Source: Bacteroidales bacterium
Lineage (GTDB): Bacteria; Bacteroidota; Bacteroidia; Bacteroidales; FEN-979
DNA length: 10,699 nucleotides
NCBI GenBank assembly: GCA_023231005.1
Contig: JALNWG010000046.1
Location: 1 to 10,699 of the forward strand
Direction: 5' to 3'
Of the stretch, positions 1 to 6,999 are shown one piece after another; the first letter of the stretch is position 1; each line of letters starts with the position of its first letter. The translations under genes were made by a program, and so were the position numbers. The notes beneath the pieces were generated by a model. It was not told where the DNA came from. It saw only the letters and a list, made by a program, of their open reading frames with translations, and did not search any database.

Positions 1-2
1 AA

Positions 3-71
3 AAGTTACTCGAAGAATTGAGAATTTGTGTGAAATACACAGAAAAATTCATCGAACGCCAGCAGCTTTAA
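3..71 (+). CDS. C-terminal end of a hypothetical (phage-like) protein, cut by the left edge
   Basis: An open frame runs from the left edge to TAA at 69-71 and ends with residues LLEELRICVKYT then EKFIERQQL. The ELRICVKYT stretch reminds me of small proteins found next to muramidase genes in Bacteroidota, but that is memory and not a search. Frame 2 is also open here (to about 170) and reads plausibly, so the frame choice is uncertain. A GC-rich hairpin with a T-run follows at 126-149, which fits a gene end at 71. Confidence 0.3.
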   Translation, partial: KLLEELRICVKYTEKFIERQQL

Positions 72-125
72 TCATTGAATATCATTATTTTAACACAAGG
101 TGTATACATCAATTTACACTTGCAT

Positions 126-149
126 GGGCCTTATGGCCCCTTTATTTTT
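126..149 (+). terminator. Rho-independent terminator, GGGCC/GGCCC hairpin
   Basis: GGGCC (126-130) pairs perfectly with GGCCC (135-139) around a TTAT loop and is followed by a T-rich run, TTTATTTTT at 141-149. It lies 55 bases after the stop of the truncated left-edge frame and probably ends that transcript. Confidence 0.55.
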
Positions 150-179
150 GTTGCCCGAAAACAATTTAAACCAAATGCC

Positions 180-269
180 ATGAAAATGGAACAAAATATT
201 TTAAATGCGCTGGAAGAAATTATCCAACGCCTGTGCCGGATCGAAGAAAAGCAGGAAAACAACAATTGA
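180..269 (+). CDS. Possible small helical protein (29 aa)
   Basis: ATG at 180 opens a 29-residue frame (second ATG two codons later) that would form one amphipathic, Glu-rich helix (ALEEIIQRLCRIEEKQENNN). The frame also extends upstream to a TTG at 75, but that extension runs through the terminator hairpin at 126-149, so the shorter start is preferred. Similar short Glu/Leu-rich peptides occur beside lysis genes in Bacteroidota, and a muramidase remnant lies 70 bases downstream. No recognisable ribosome binding site, and too short to be certain it is a gene. Confidence 0.3.
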   Translation: MKMEQNILNALEEIIQRLCRIEEKQENNN

Positions 270-279
270 CCATTTCTTT

Positions 280-336
280 AACCCTTAATTCCTAATTCCT
301 CATTCTTAATTCCTCATTCTTCATTCCTAATTTAAT
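280..336 (+). repeat. Low-complexity tract of TTCCTAA/TTCCTCATTC units
   Basis: The stretch between the small frame and the muramidase remnant is made of imperfect short direct units such as AATTCCTAATTCCTCATTC, repeated about five times with small changes. It is pyrimidine-rich and noncoding. Such tracts are prone to slippage and could help explain rearrangement of the neighbouring gene. Confidence 0.6.
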
Positions 337-340
337 TTCT

Positions 341-523
341 ATGTCTTCTTTCGAACTTTTTGCAGCAAAGTTTTTCCCCCTGGAGGGAGGTTTTTCGGAT
401 GATCCGAATGACCGCGGTGGCGCAACGAACCGGGGCGTTACTTTCCGGAACATCATCCGCAACGACCCGACGCAAAAGCGGTTTGAGAAAGGCTGGATGA
501 ACAGGGTAAATGAGTTTATTTAG
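341..523 (+). pseudogene. GH108-type muramidase (phage-like lysozyme) with an internal deletion
   Basis: The 60-residue frame starts with the GH108 (secretion activator/N-acetylmuramidase) signature: EGGFSDDPNDRGGATNRGVTF at residues 15-35, including the catalytic Glu of the EGG motif (E15). Directly after, it jumps to what looks like the family's C-terminal end (RNDPTQKRFEKGWMNRVNEFI). The family is usually about 160-180 residues, so some 100 residues of the middle are missing while the frame stays open. Active-site fold and peptidoglycan-binding parts cannot be present, so the product should be inactive. GC content is clearly higher than in the defence genes downstream, suggesting an older chromosomal or prophage remnant. 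A terminator follows at 566-600. Confidence 0.7.
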
Positions 524-565
524 AAAGGCCCTGGCCATAATACCGTTGTTGCTTACACGGTTCGC

Positions 566-600
566 GAAGAAGTCGTTCATTTTGGACGGTTTCTTTTTTT
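566..600 (+). terminator. Terminator after the muramidase remnant
   Basis: GAAGTCGTTC (569-578) can pair with GGACGGTTTC (584-593) as Watson-Crick pairs plus three G-U wobbles around a 5-base loop. The stem can extend by a few A-T pairs on the outside and runs into seven Ts (594-600). Confidence 0.5.
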
Positions 601-602
601 AC

Positions 603-754
603 CGGATTGTTTTTGAATCTATAAAAGTTTGTAACTTAGTAGGGAAGAATAAAGAGCGCTTTGATGGGGGCACCTCTGGATTTAGTTAACCAATCCCGGA
701 AAAATGTTGAGATAATAGATTGAAAATGCTCGTGTATCATTGATAATGGCAATG
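603..754 (+). repeat. Direct repeat, copy 1 (left of the R-M genes)
   Basis: A 152-base noncoding block starting CGGATTGTTTTTGAATC and ending ATCATTGATAATGGCAATG. It recurs at 5208-5359 in the same orientation with about 90% identity by hand alignment. It contains a GGATT/AATCC hairpin around a GTTAAC centre and the near-palindrome TATCATTGATA. A less conserved ~28 bases then lead to a GTTAGCG box at 783-789, matched by GTTAGCG at 5387-5393 after copy 2. A promoter-like pair (TTTG 612-615, TAACTTAG 632-639) lies inside, with one mismatch and short spacing. Confidence 0.85.
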
Positions 755-847
755 GATTTGCTGCAGAGCAGTTAGTGAAGACGTTAGCGTTCATGCAATG
801 AGATCGATACAACATAAATATAAACTGATGAAAACTCAACGCATAAA

Positions 848-896
848 TAACACATTTGCAAGCCCCGACACGTGAGCCGAAGCTTCGACTTGCAAA
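848..896 (+). repeat. Inverted repeat, possible decayed attC-like site
   Basis: TAACACA (848-854) is followed by a perfect 8-bp inverted repeat TTTGCAAG (855-862)/CTTGCAAA (889-896). The 26-base loop holds the perfect palindrome CGAAGCTTCG (878-887). The TAACA start and the paired arms resemble the two clearer sites at 9555 and 10341, but no GTT-type right box is visible after 896, so it may be a degenerate copy. Confidence 0.4.
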
Positions 897-938
897 AGAA
901 CATTTTTTTCAGTCGCTTAAAAAGAAATCCAATAAAGT

Positions 939-969
939 TTTGTCTGATAAGATACAATGATTAAATTTG
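939..969 (+). promoter_or_regulatory. Bacteroidota-type promoter of the R-M operon
   Basis: TTTG at 939-942, a spacer of exactly 19 bases, then TAAATTTG at 962-969. This matches the Bacteroidota primary-sigma consensus (TTTG, N19, TAnnTTTG) at every fixed position. It predicts transcription starting near 975 and a short leader before the ATG at 1001. Confidence 0.75.
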
Positions 970-983
970 CCAAAAATTGGCAA
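967..983 (+). promoter_or_regulatory. Palindromic operator candidate over the R-M start site
   Basis: TTGCCAA (967-973) and TTGGCAA (977-983) form a perfect 7+7 palindrome with an AAA centre. It overlaps the last bases of the -7 element and the predicted start of transcription, 17 bases before the ATG of a gene that encodes an N-terminal HTH domain. The placement suits repression by that HTH protein. This is inference from position and symmetry. Confidence 0.6.
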
Positions 984-1000
984 CTTAATATTTCGACTAT

Positions 1001-2230
1001 ATGCAAACAATAGGTTCAACATTTAAAAACATAAGAGAAGAAAGGAACTTGCTTTTGGAAAACGTAACGCAAAAAACAGGGATTAGTAAAACTGTTTTGA
1101 GTCGAATTGAGAACGGCAGACGATTACCAACAAAAAAGCAGGTAGACTTACTTTGCAAATATTACAAAACTAAGAAGAATGAAATCATTGTTCAATGGCT
1201 TAGTGACAAACTCGTTTATGAAATGCAAGATGAAGATTTTGCATTGGAGGCTATGCAAATAGCAGAAGAAAAAATAAAATACGGAACTAACGGAAACGAA
1301 CAAGCAAATGGATTTGTGTTATCATTAAATGGGAACAAGCAAAAAAGAAAAATAGACGACTTTGTAAACAAAGTCATTCAAGGTGATTGCTTGGAGGTAA
1401 TGCAATCCATTCCTGACAAGTCCGTAGATATGATTCTTTGCGATTTGCCATACGGCACAACACAAAACAAATGGGATTCTGTAATTGATTTAAAAAGACT
1501 TTGGACTGAATACGAAAGAATCATCAAAAATAATGGAGCTATAGTTTTAACTTCGCAAGGCATTTTCACTGCCAAGCTAATTTTGAGTAATGAAAAATTA
1601 TTCAAGTATAAAATTACTTGGATAAAATCTAAATCAACGAATTTTCTAAATGCAAAAAAACAACCCCTTCGTAAACACGAAGATATTTGTGTCTTTTACA
1701 AAAATCAACCAACTTACAATCCTCAAATGACTGATGGAGAAGCGTACGACAAAGGGATTAGAAAAGACCAATACACTGGAAGTTACGGAGATTTTAAACC
1801 AAGGCACGTAAAGAGTAACGGAGACCGCTATCCAAATGATATTGTCTTTTATGATGAACAAGCTATTGACGATTTTGTTTATGTTAAAACCGCAGAATCA
1901 GAAGGAACTGTTTACCATTCCACACAAAAACCTATTGAATTAGGGAGATACTTGATTAAAACTTTTACCAACCATGGCGACATCGTTTTAGACAATGCTT
2001 GCGGAAGTGGAAGTTTTTTACTTTCTGCAATTTTGGAAAACAGAAATTTTATCGGAATTGAGAAAAACGAAGATATATTGTTGCATAAAGTTAAACCAGT
2101 TGATTACATCAAAGTTTGCACAGACAGAATTGAAGAAAAAATAAAAAGAAAAGAAATAGAAGAATCGACATTGAGATTATTCAAAGAACCTATTGTAGAA
2201 TATCATACATTGAATTATGAAGTTAAATGA
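1001..2230 (+). CDS. XRE-type HTH / beta-class DNA methyltransferase fusion
   Basis: The 409-residue protein would methylate an exocyclic amino group (N6-adenine or N4-cytosine) in a specific DNA site using S-adenosylmethionine. Residues 6-60 form an XRE/Cro helix-turn-helix (TQKTGISKTVLSRIENGRR is typical recognition-helix text). The catalytic domain spans about 122-380. Motif IV is DLPY (148-151) in the DLPYGTTQNKWD context, HSTQKP lies at 306-311, and motif I is LDNACGSGSF at 330-339 followed by GIEKN. Motif IV before motif I marks the beta class. The start is the ATG 26-32 bases after a consensus promoter with an operator-like palindrome, so the HTH part probably autoregulates the operon as known for M.SsoII and M.EcoRII. 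The gene overlaps the next by 14 bases, indicating translational coupling. Target sequence is unknown. Confidence 0.88.
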   Translation: MQTIGSTFKNIREERNLLLENVTQKTGISKTVLSRIENGRRLPTKKQVDLLCKYYKTKKNEIIVQWLSDKLVYEMQDEDFALEAMQIAEEKIKYGTNGNEQANGFVLSLNGNKQKRKIDDFVNKVIQGDCLEVMQSIPDKSVDMILCDLPYGTTQNKWDSVIDLKRLWTEYERIIKNNGAIVLTSQGIFTAKLILSNEKLFKYKITWIKSKSTNFLNAKKQPLRKHEDICVFYKNQPTYNPQMTDGEAYDKGIRKDQYTGSYGDFKPRHVKSNGDRYPNDIVFYDEQAIDDFVYVKTAESEGTVYHSTQKPIELGRYLIKTFTNHGDIVLDNACGSGSFLLSAILENRNFIGIEKNEDILLHKVKPVDYIKVCTDRIEEKIKRKEIEESTLRLFKEPIVEYHTLNYEVK

Positions 2231-5123
2231 AAGAGTATGGTCAGGGCAGCTTATTAGTTGGATTCAAGAAGAAATCAGAGAAGGGAAAACAGTTTTTCAG
2301 GATGCAACAAACGATGCAGGAATAAAACTTGACTCAGGGAAAACAAAGTTCCCCGATGTGCTACTTTTTACAGACAAAATTTCAGGGATTATCTTCAATG
2401 GTTGGGAGTTGAAATTTCCTGACACCACTGTTGATGACAATGATATGCTTATGAATGCACTTGAAAAAGCAGAGCGGTTAAAATCCGATTCTTTTGTTAC
2501 TTGGAACGGTTCAGAAGCTATAATATGGAAAATTGAAAATGATGTTTACACAATTGACAACCTATCCAAACTCAAAGAATATCCAAAAGAAAAAGGTATA
2601 AGTTCAAGAGATGATTTAGCAGACCCTGCTAAATACAAGCGCAATGAATCATCACTAAGAACACGATTAAAAGAAATACTTCACGACTTAGAATTACTAT
2701 TCTTAAACAGACAATTAAAGCAAGCAATAAATATTTCTGGTAGTTTTATTGAGGCGGTCAAACAAGCATCAGAAATTATTTTACCTCAATTTCAAAACGA
2801 AATTGAAAAACTGAAAGGGGCTAATGCGCCTTTTCGTAAGGAATTTAATCAATGGAAAATTTATGAGAGTTCCACTCTCAAAATTCTTGCATCTTCTTCA
2901 CGAAAAGCAGAAACAATAATTGAAGAAGAAGTATTAGCCAAGTTTATTTTTTACAACCTTATTGGTAAAATAATATTCTATTTAACGCTATCAGAAAATC
3001 TTTCAGGCAATCTTAAAAAGATGGACTTGAAAACATCAAAAAATGTAAAGGAAACTTTAGATAATTATTTTGATGAAGCAAGCAGAATAGATTATCAAGC
3101 CGTATTTCAACCTTACTTTACTGATAAGATAAATTTTAGTTTAAATGTAAATGAAGCCTTATTTGCTTTATTCAAAGCGATAACAGCGTTTGACTTTAAA
3201 ATTTTGCCAACTGATGTAATAGGAAATATCCTTGAAAATTTAGTTCCCAAAGAGGAGAAACAAAAATTTGGACAATATTTTACATCCGAAACACTTGCAA
3301 ACCTTGTTTCATTTCCCGCAATCGAAACATCAAATGACTTATTATTTGACCCTACATCTGGAACAGGAACATTTTTAAATTCATTTTATCAAATCCTAAA
3401 TTATTACGGAAACACAGACCATTCCAAACTTCTAAACCAAATTTGGGGTAATGATATTTCACATTTTCCCGCGATACTTTCAGTAATTAATCTTTACAAA
3501 CAAAGAGTAAATCAAACCGATAATTTTCCAAGAGTAATTAGAGATGATTATTTCAATTTAGAAACAGGAAAGCAAATTGTATTTCCTGATCCAAAAGATT
3601 ATACAAAGCAAATACAACAGCCAATTCCTTTGTTTGATGCTGTTGCCAGCAACTTTCCATTCATTCAACAAGAAGATATTCCAAATGAGATCTTGACATC
3701 ATTTTTTAGAGAAAAATTTGAAGCAAAACAAAAAGCATTTCTCAAAGACAATATTTTTAAAATAAACGAAAGGTCAGATTATTTTACATACTGCATTTAT
3801 AACTCAATCCATTTTTTAAAACCAAACGGACATTTATCTGCAATTACTTCAAACGCTTGGCTTGGTAAAGAGTATGGCTTTCAATTCAAAAAGTTTTTAC
3901 TTGATAATTTCCATACAAAATATGTAGTTAGAAGTAACGCAGAACATTGGTTTTCTGATTCAAAAGTATCTACAATATTTTCAGTATTCCAATATTCAAT
4001 TAACGATGAGCCTACAAAATTTGTAACAATAAATTTCAAACTTGAAGAATATTTTGAACAGGAAAATATTTCAACTCAATTAAAGCAAATTGAGGAATTT
4101 TATTCTGATATAGATTTGTGTTCAGATTCAAAAAATAAAAACTGGAAAGTAGATTCATTATTTGATGATCTTTATCACAGAATTGACGGATTAGTAAGTG
4201 TAAGTATAGTTTCAAAAGACAATCTTGCAAAATCAATTTTAGCAGAGGACAATTGGGATACTTTTTTTATTTCGTCACAATTATTTGAAAAGTTTGATAG
4301 TCAATTAACTGTGCTTTACCCTGATGTAATCGATGCTTTCAGGGGAGAAAGAACAGGCTGGAATGAAATGTTTGTAATCCCTTCAGATGAAGTTTCGGAC
4401 AGCGGAATTGAAAAAAAGTTTTTAGTCCCTTATGTAAAAAGCCCAACCGAGTTGAAAAAACTTGAGTTTGATGGAAATTATGAAAACTATCTTTTTGTTT
4501 GCAAATTGCCGTTAGACAGATTGAAAGAGAAGTATAAAGGAGCATATAATTGGATTCAGAAATTCAAGAATGCAAAAAATAAAAATGGAACACAGACTAT
4601 ACAAGAGGCTTGCAAAGGACACACCCCTTTTTGGTATTCATTGCGACCTAAACAGGCAAGTATAGTAACTGCAATAAATCCATTTGAAAGATTCTTTTTT
4701 AGTTACGAAAAAGACTCATTTACAATTGATCAACGACTTGTTGCAATAACTGTTAATGAAGACAACGATATTGAACTTATTACAGCTTTACTTAATTCGG
4801 TTGTAACATTTTTAAGCATTGAAATGCGAGGGACATCAAGGAATTTGGGAGCATTAGACCTAAATGCAAATTACTTTAAAACACTTCGAGTTTTAAACCC
4901 AAATTGCTTGACAGACAAAGCAAAGGAAGAAATTAAAAAAGCATTTCAACCATTAAAAGGAAGAGAAATAGAAACAATATTTGTTGAACTAAAAAAACAA
5001 GACAGAACTAATTTTGACGAAGTAGTTTTACGTTCATTTGGTATTGACGTGAAAATTTTACACTCATTATATCAAATACTTTCATCAGCAGTTTACGACC
5101 GTGTAATGATGAAAGAAAAATAA
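2217..5123 (+). CDS. Type IIG-like restriction-modification enzyme (nuclease, methylase and specificity in one chain)
   Basis: At 968 residues it has the usual size of single-chain restriction-modification enzymes. The N-terminal part carries a PD-(D/E)xK nuclease signature: P46-D47 and E64-L65-K66, 16 residues between D and E. A helical spacer covers about 140-330. The gamma-class adenine methylase core follows, with motif X-like GQYFTSETL (352-360), motif I FDPTSGTGTF (377-386) and motif IV as NFPF (479-482) where NPPF/Y is usual. The C-terminal half, about 680-890, looks like a target recognition domain, with the R-TGWNEMFVI segment (709-721) seen in type IIG and PglX-like proteins. It overlaps the upstream methyltransferase by 14 bases, so both come from one transcript. 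The partner may supply protective methylation of the second strand of an asymmetric site. Recognition sequence cannot be read from here. Confidence 0.85.
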   Translation: MKLNERVWSGQLISWIQEEIREGKTVFQDATNDAGIKLDSGKTKFPDVLLFTDKISGIIFNGWELKFPDTTVDDNDMLMNALEKAERLKSDSFVTWNGSEAIIWKIENDVYTIDNLSKLKEYPKEKGISSRDDLADPAKYKRNESSLRTRLKEILHDLELLFLNRQLKQAINISGSFIEAVKQASEIILPQFQNEIEKLKGANAPFRKEFNQWKIYESSTLKILASSSRKAETIIEEEVLAKFIFYNLIGKIIFYLTLSENLSGNLKKMDLKTSKNVKETLDNYFDEASRIDYQAVFQPYFTDKINFSLNVNEALFALFKAITAFDFKILPTDVIGNILENLVPKEEKQKFGQYFTSETLANLVSFPAIETSNDLLFDPTSGTGTFLNSFYQILNYYGNTDHSKLLNQIWGNDISHFPAILSVINLYKQRVNQTDNFPRVIRDDYFNLETGKQIVFPDPKDYTKQIQQPIPLFDAVASNFPFIQQEDIPNEILTSFFREKFEAKQKAFLKDNIFKINERSDYFTYCIYNSIHFLKPNGHLSAITSNAWLGKEYGFQFKKFLLDNFHTKYVVRSNAEHWFSDSKVSTIFSVFQYSINDEPTKFVTINFKLEEYFEQENISTQLKQIEEFYSDIDLCSDSKNKNWKVDSLFDDLYHRIDGLVSVSIVSKDNLAKSILAEDNWDTFFISSQLFEKFDSQLTVLYPDVIDAFRGERTGWNEMFVIPSDEVSDSGIEKKFLVPYVKSPTELKKLEFDGNYENYLFVCKLPLDRLKEKYKGAYNWIQKFKNAKNKNGTQTIQEACKGHTPFWYSLRPKQASIVTAINPFERFFFSYEKDSFTIDQRLVAITVNEDNDIELITALLNSVVTFLSIEMRGTSRNLGALDLNANYFKTLRVLNPNCLTDKAKEEIKKAFQPLKGREIETIFVELKKQDRTNFDEVVLRSFGIDVKILHSLYQILSSAVYDRVMMKEK

Positions 5124-5153
5124 ATTAGGACGAATGAACTGGTGCGGGATTCT

Positions 5154-5175
5154 CCCTTCTCCTTGAGGAGAAGGG
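5154..5175 (+). repeat. Perfect 9-bp hairpin, probable dispersed palindromic repeat
   Basis: CCCTTCTCC and GGAGAAGGG pair perfectly around TTGA, followed by TCAGGGGATGAGG. This text resembles a repeat I remember as scattered through many bacterial genomes. There is no T-run after it, so it is not a classical terminator, although it may protect or end the R-M transcript. It lies 30 bases after the R-M stop codon and just before repeat copy 2. Confidence 0.6.
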
Positions 5176-5207
5176 TCAGGGGATGAGGTGGCCGGATTCT
5201 TTTTTTT

Positions 5208-5359
5208 CGGATTGTTTTTGAATCTATAAAAAGTTTGTAATTTAGTAGGGGAAAGTTAAGGGCGCTTTGATGGGGGCACCTCTGGATTTGGCTAACCAAT
5301 CCCGAAAAAGGGTGAGATAATAAGTTGAAAATGCTCGTGTATCATTGATAATGACAATG
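5208..5359 (+). repeat. Direct repeat, copy 2 (right of the R-M genes)
   Basis: Second copy of the block at 603-754, same length and orientation, about 90% identical by hand alignment. Differences are mostly single substitutions, one extra A in the A-run at 5228-5232 and a one-base gap near 5310. It lies between the R-M operon and the PLD operon, 71 bases before the PLD start codon. Inside it, TTTG (5217-5220) and TAATTTAG (5238-5245) resemble a promoter with one mismatch and 17-base spacing. This is the only promoter-like pair I find for the PLD operon. The rest of the gap 5124-5430 holds the hairpin at 5154 and the GTTAGCGG box at 5387. Confidence 0.85.
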
Positions 5360-5386
5360 AAACCGCTATTGATCGTTTAGCGAGTT

Positions 5387-5394
5387 GTTAGCGG
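5387..5394 (+). other. Left boundary box of the PLD cassette-like unit (GTTAGCGG)
   Basis: GTTAGCGG here is the exact reverse complement of CCGCTAAC at 9555-9562, which contains the stop codon of the third gene in the operon. In integron cassettes the first bases of a cassette are complementary to the left box of its own attC site, so the pair defines a unit of about 4.3 kb. The box follows repeat copy 2 by 27 bases and precedes the first ATG by 36. Confidence 0.5.
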
Positions 5395-5430
5395 GTATTT
5401 TAAGAGACACTGCGCAATACGAAACATTAA

Positions 5431-6999
5431 ATGATAGAAAAACTTTTAAAAAAATATACCAAAGCCATTAGGACTTCTCTTTTAGCTCAAGACAAGTTGA
5501 CAAAAAAATGGTATCATTTATTTTCAGTAATTGAACTGCAAACAGAAGATGAATATTTTTATAATATTCCAAATGACAAATGGGAAAAAGGTTGTATTAG
5601 AACTAAACAATCCAAATTAGACGAATATTCGTTTTACCTTTCCATTGACGAAATATGCTCTATTCAAGATGCTTTAAAGACATTTGACAAGCCATTTGAA
5701 AACTTTGTCATTGACGGACAAGAAATATCTTTTGTCAACACTTCTTTTGTGAAAGAACCGTCGGGAAATTATCCTTTAGTTTTCGCTTCAAATATCTATA
5801 CAGACAAAGGCGTTGCTTCAATTCTTCCAAAAAGAAAGTCAGGTTTATTGGTTTGGTGTCAAATTGACAACGAGCGAAAAACCGACAATAAATTTATTGC
5901 AGCAACTGTAACAAAGGAAATGTTAGCAATGCAAGAGCTAACTATGGAGTGGTTAGGTTTTGACATTTTACAAAAACGTGAACACATTGGTAACATTTAT
6001 CTGTCTGCACCAAATCCATATTTTAGGGAAGTAGAAATGTCTCTTTCCTCTGACCCAATTGGTGTGTTTTATAAAATACTAACACGCAAAAATAATCTTG
6101 AGCCTCTAAAATTCAGAATTATAGATAAGCACGGAGATGCAATAGCATTAGACAAAACTTTTGAAATAACAAAGCAAGCAGACCTTATAGAACTTCCTCA
6201 CGAACCACATCTATTTGAACTAAGAATTTACAATCAAGACGATGAATTGATTGCTATTCACGAGCCTGCGACTTTTCTACGAAGCATTCAATTTGGAATG
6301 TCTATAAAACAAGCAGATTTTCACGTCAAAATAGAAACTGATAACGGCAATAAAGAATTTGTCGTAGAAAAGTTTTCTAAAGAAAGACCGTCTGTTATTG
6401 GTAAAACTAAAGATTTCAATCCTGAATATTATTTCAAAAATGCAGACAAAGAAAAACAACATATAGAACTTGCAGAACGTAAAGAATTTATTTTTTATTC
6501 GGGAGCAAAAGATGAAACTGAAAAAAATAAACTTAAAACAAATGCAAAATCTATTATTAGAGAAATTATAAACAACGCTAATGATACTTGTTATTTATGC
6601 GACCCATATTTTAGTAGTATGGACATTATTGAATTTGCATTTCATATTAAAAATTCAGGGGTTAAAATAAACATACTTAACAGCAAAGGAGCTGTTTCAA
6701 AAGAAGAAGCTAAAAAAATAGCAACCGTAATAAACGAATACAACAACAAACAATTTGGGAAAATTGAAGTTCGTATTCTCAGAGGCAATAGTATTCTTCA
6801 CGACAGATTTATTGTTACTGATAAAAACGTTTGGTTCATTGGAAGTTCATTTAATGAATTTGGAAACAGAGCAACTTGCATTGCAAAAGTTCCCGATTCT
6901 TCAGGAAAACTTATAATCAAAGAGATTGAAAAATGGTATAATTCAGATGAGTTTTCTCAAAATATTACGGACTTCGCTAACGAGAAAGAGAATGGCTAA
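5431..6999 (+). CDS. PLD-like nuclease domain protein with a large unassigned N-terminal domain
   Basis: Of 522 residues, about 370-515 are a phospholipase D-like domain of the nuclease type. Y388-LCDPYF starts the core strand, then H457-D-R459-FIVTD464 is a single HxR-x4-D catalytic motif (Arg where most PLDs have Lys), and GSS sits at 471-473. Residues 1-330 are mixed alpha/beta with no motif I can name. The overall shape recalls the VPA1262 family of putative defence proteins, but I cannot confirm that here. PLD enzymes need two such motifs in one active site, so it should act as a dimer or pair with the next gene's product. No signal peptide or membrane segment, so cytoplasmic. First of three genes sharing overlapping ends. 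AT-rich like the R-M genes. Phosphodiester cleavage, probably of nucleic acid, is an inference. Confidence 0.7.
   Translation: MIEKLLKKYTKAIRTSLLAQDKLTKKWYHLFSVIELQTEDEYFYNIPNDKWEKGCIRTKQSKLDEYSFYLSIDEICSIQDALKTFDKPFENFVIDGQEISFVNTSFVKEPSGNYPLVFASNIYTDKGVASILPKRKSGLLVWCQIDNERKTDNKFIAATVTKEMLAMQELTMEWLGFDILQKREHIGNIYLSAPNPYFREVEMSLSSDPIGVFYKILTRKNNLEPLKFRIIDKHGDAIALDKTFEITKQADLIELPHEPHLFELRIYNQDDELIAIHEPATFLRSIQFGMSIKQADFHVKIETDNGNKEFVVEKFSKERPSVIGKTKDFNPEYYFKNADKEKQHIELAERKEFIFYSGAKDETEKNKLKTNAKSIIREIINNANDTCYLCDPYFSSMDIIEFAFHIKNSGVKINILNSKGAVSKEEAKKIATVINEYNNKQFGKIEVRILRGNSILHDRFIVTDKNVWFIGSSFNEFGNRATCIAKVPDSSGKLIIKEIEKWYNSDEFSQNITDFANEKENG

Noticed and set aside
75..269. 64-residue frame starting at TTG 75
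   Set aside because: Its first half is read through a perfect terminator hairpin (126-149) and has no protein-like character. Only the part from ATG 180 is kept, at low confidence.
332..580. Antisense frame of 82 residues over the muramidase remnant
   Set aside because: The sense strand shows clear GH108 motifs and the antisense product has no recognisable feature.
636..839. Antisense frame in repeat copy 1 whose end (FRDWLTKSRGAPIKA...PY) is also readable in copy 2
   Set aside because: The last ~22 codons and stop are shared because the DNA repeats, but a one-base gap between the copies shifts the frame just upstream, so there is no conserved longer protein.
1378..1861. Two antisense frames within the methyltransferase gene
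   Set aside because: They lie opposite the catalytic motifs of an intact gene and show no protein family features.
6926..6991. Upstream ATG for the small PLD gene
   Set aside because: It would overlap the preceding gene by 74 bases, and the extra 22 residues have no domain character. ATG 6992 gives the normal coupled overlap.
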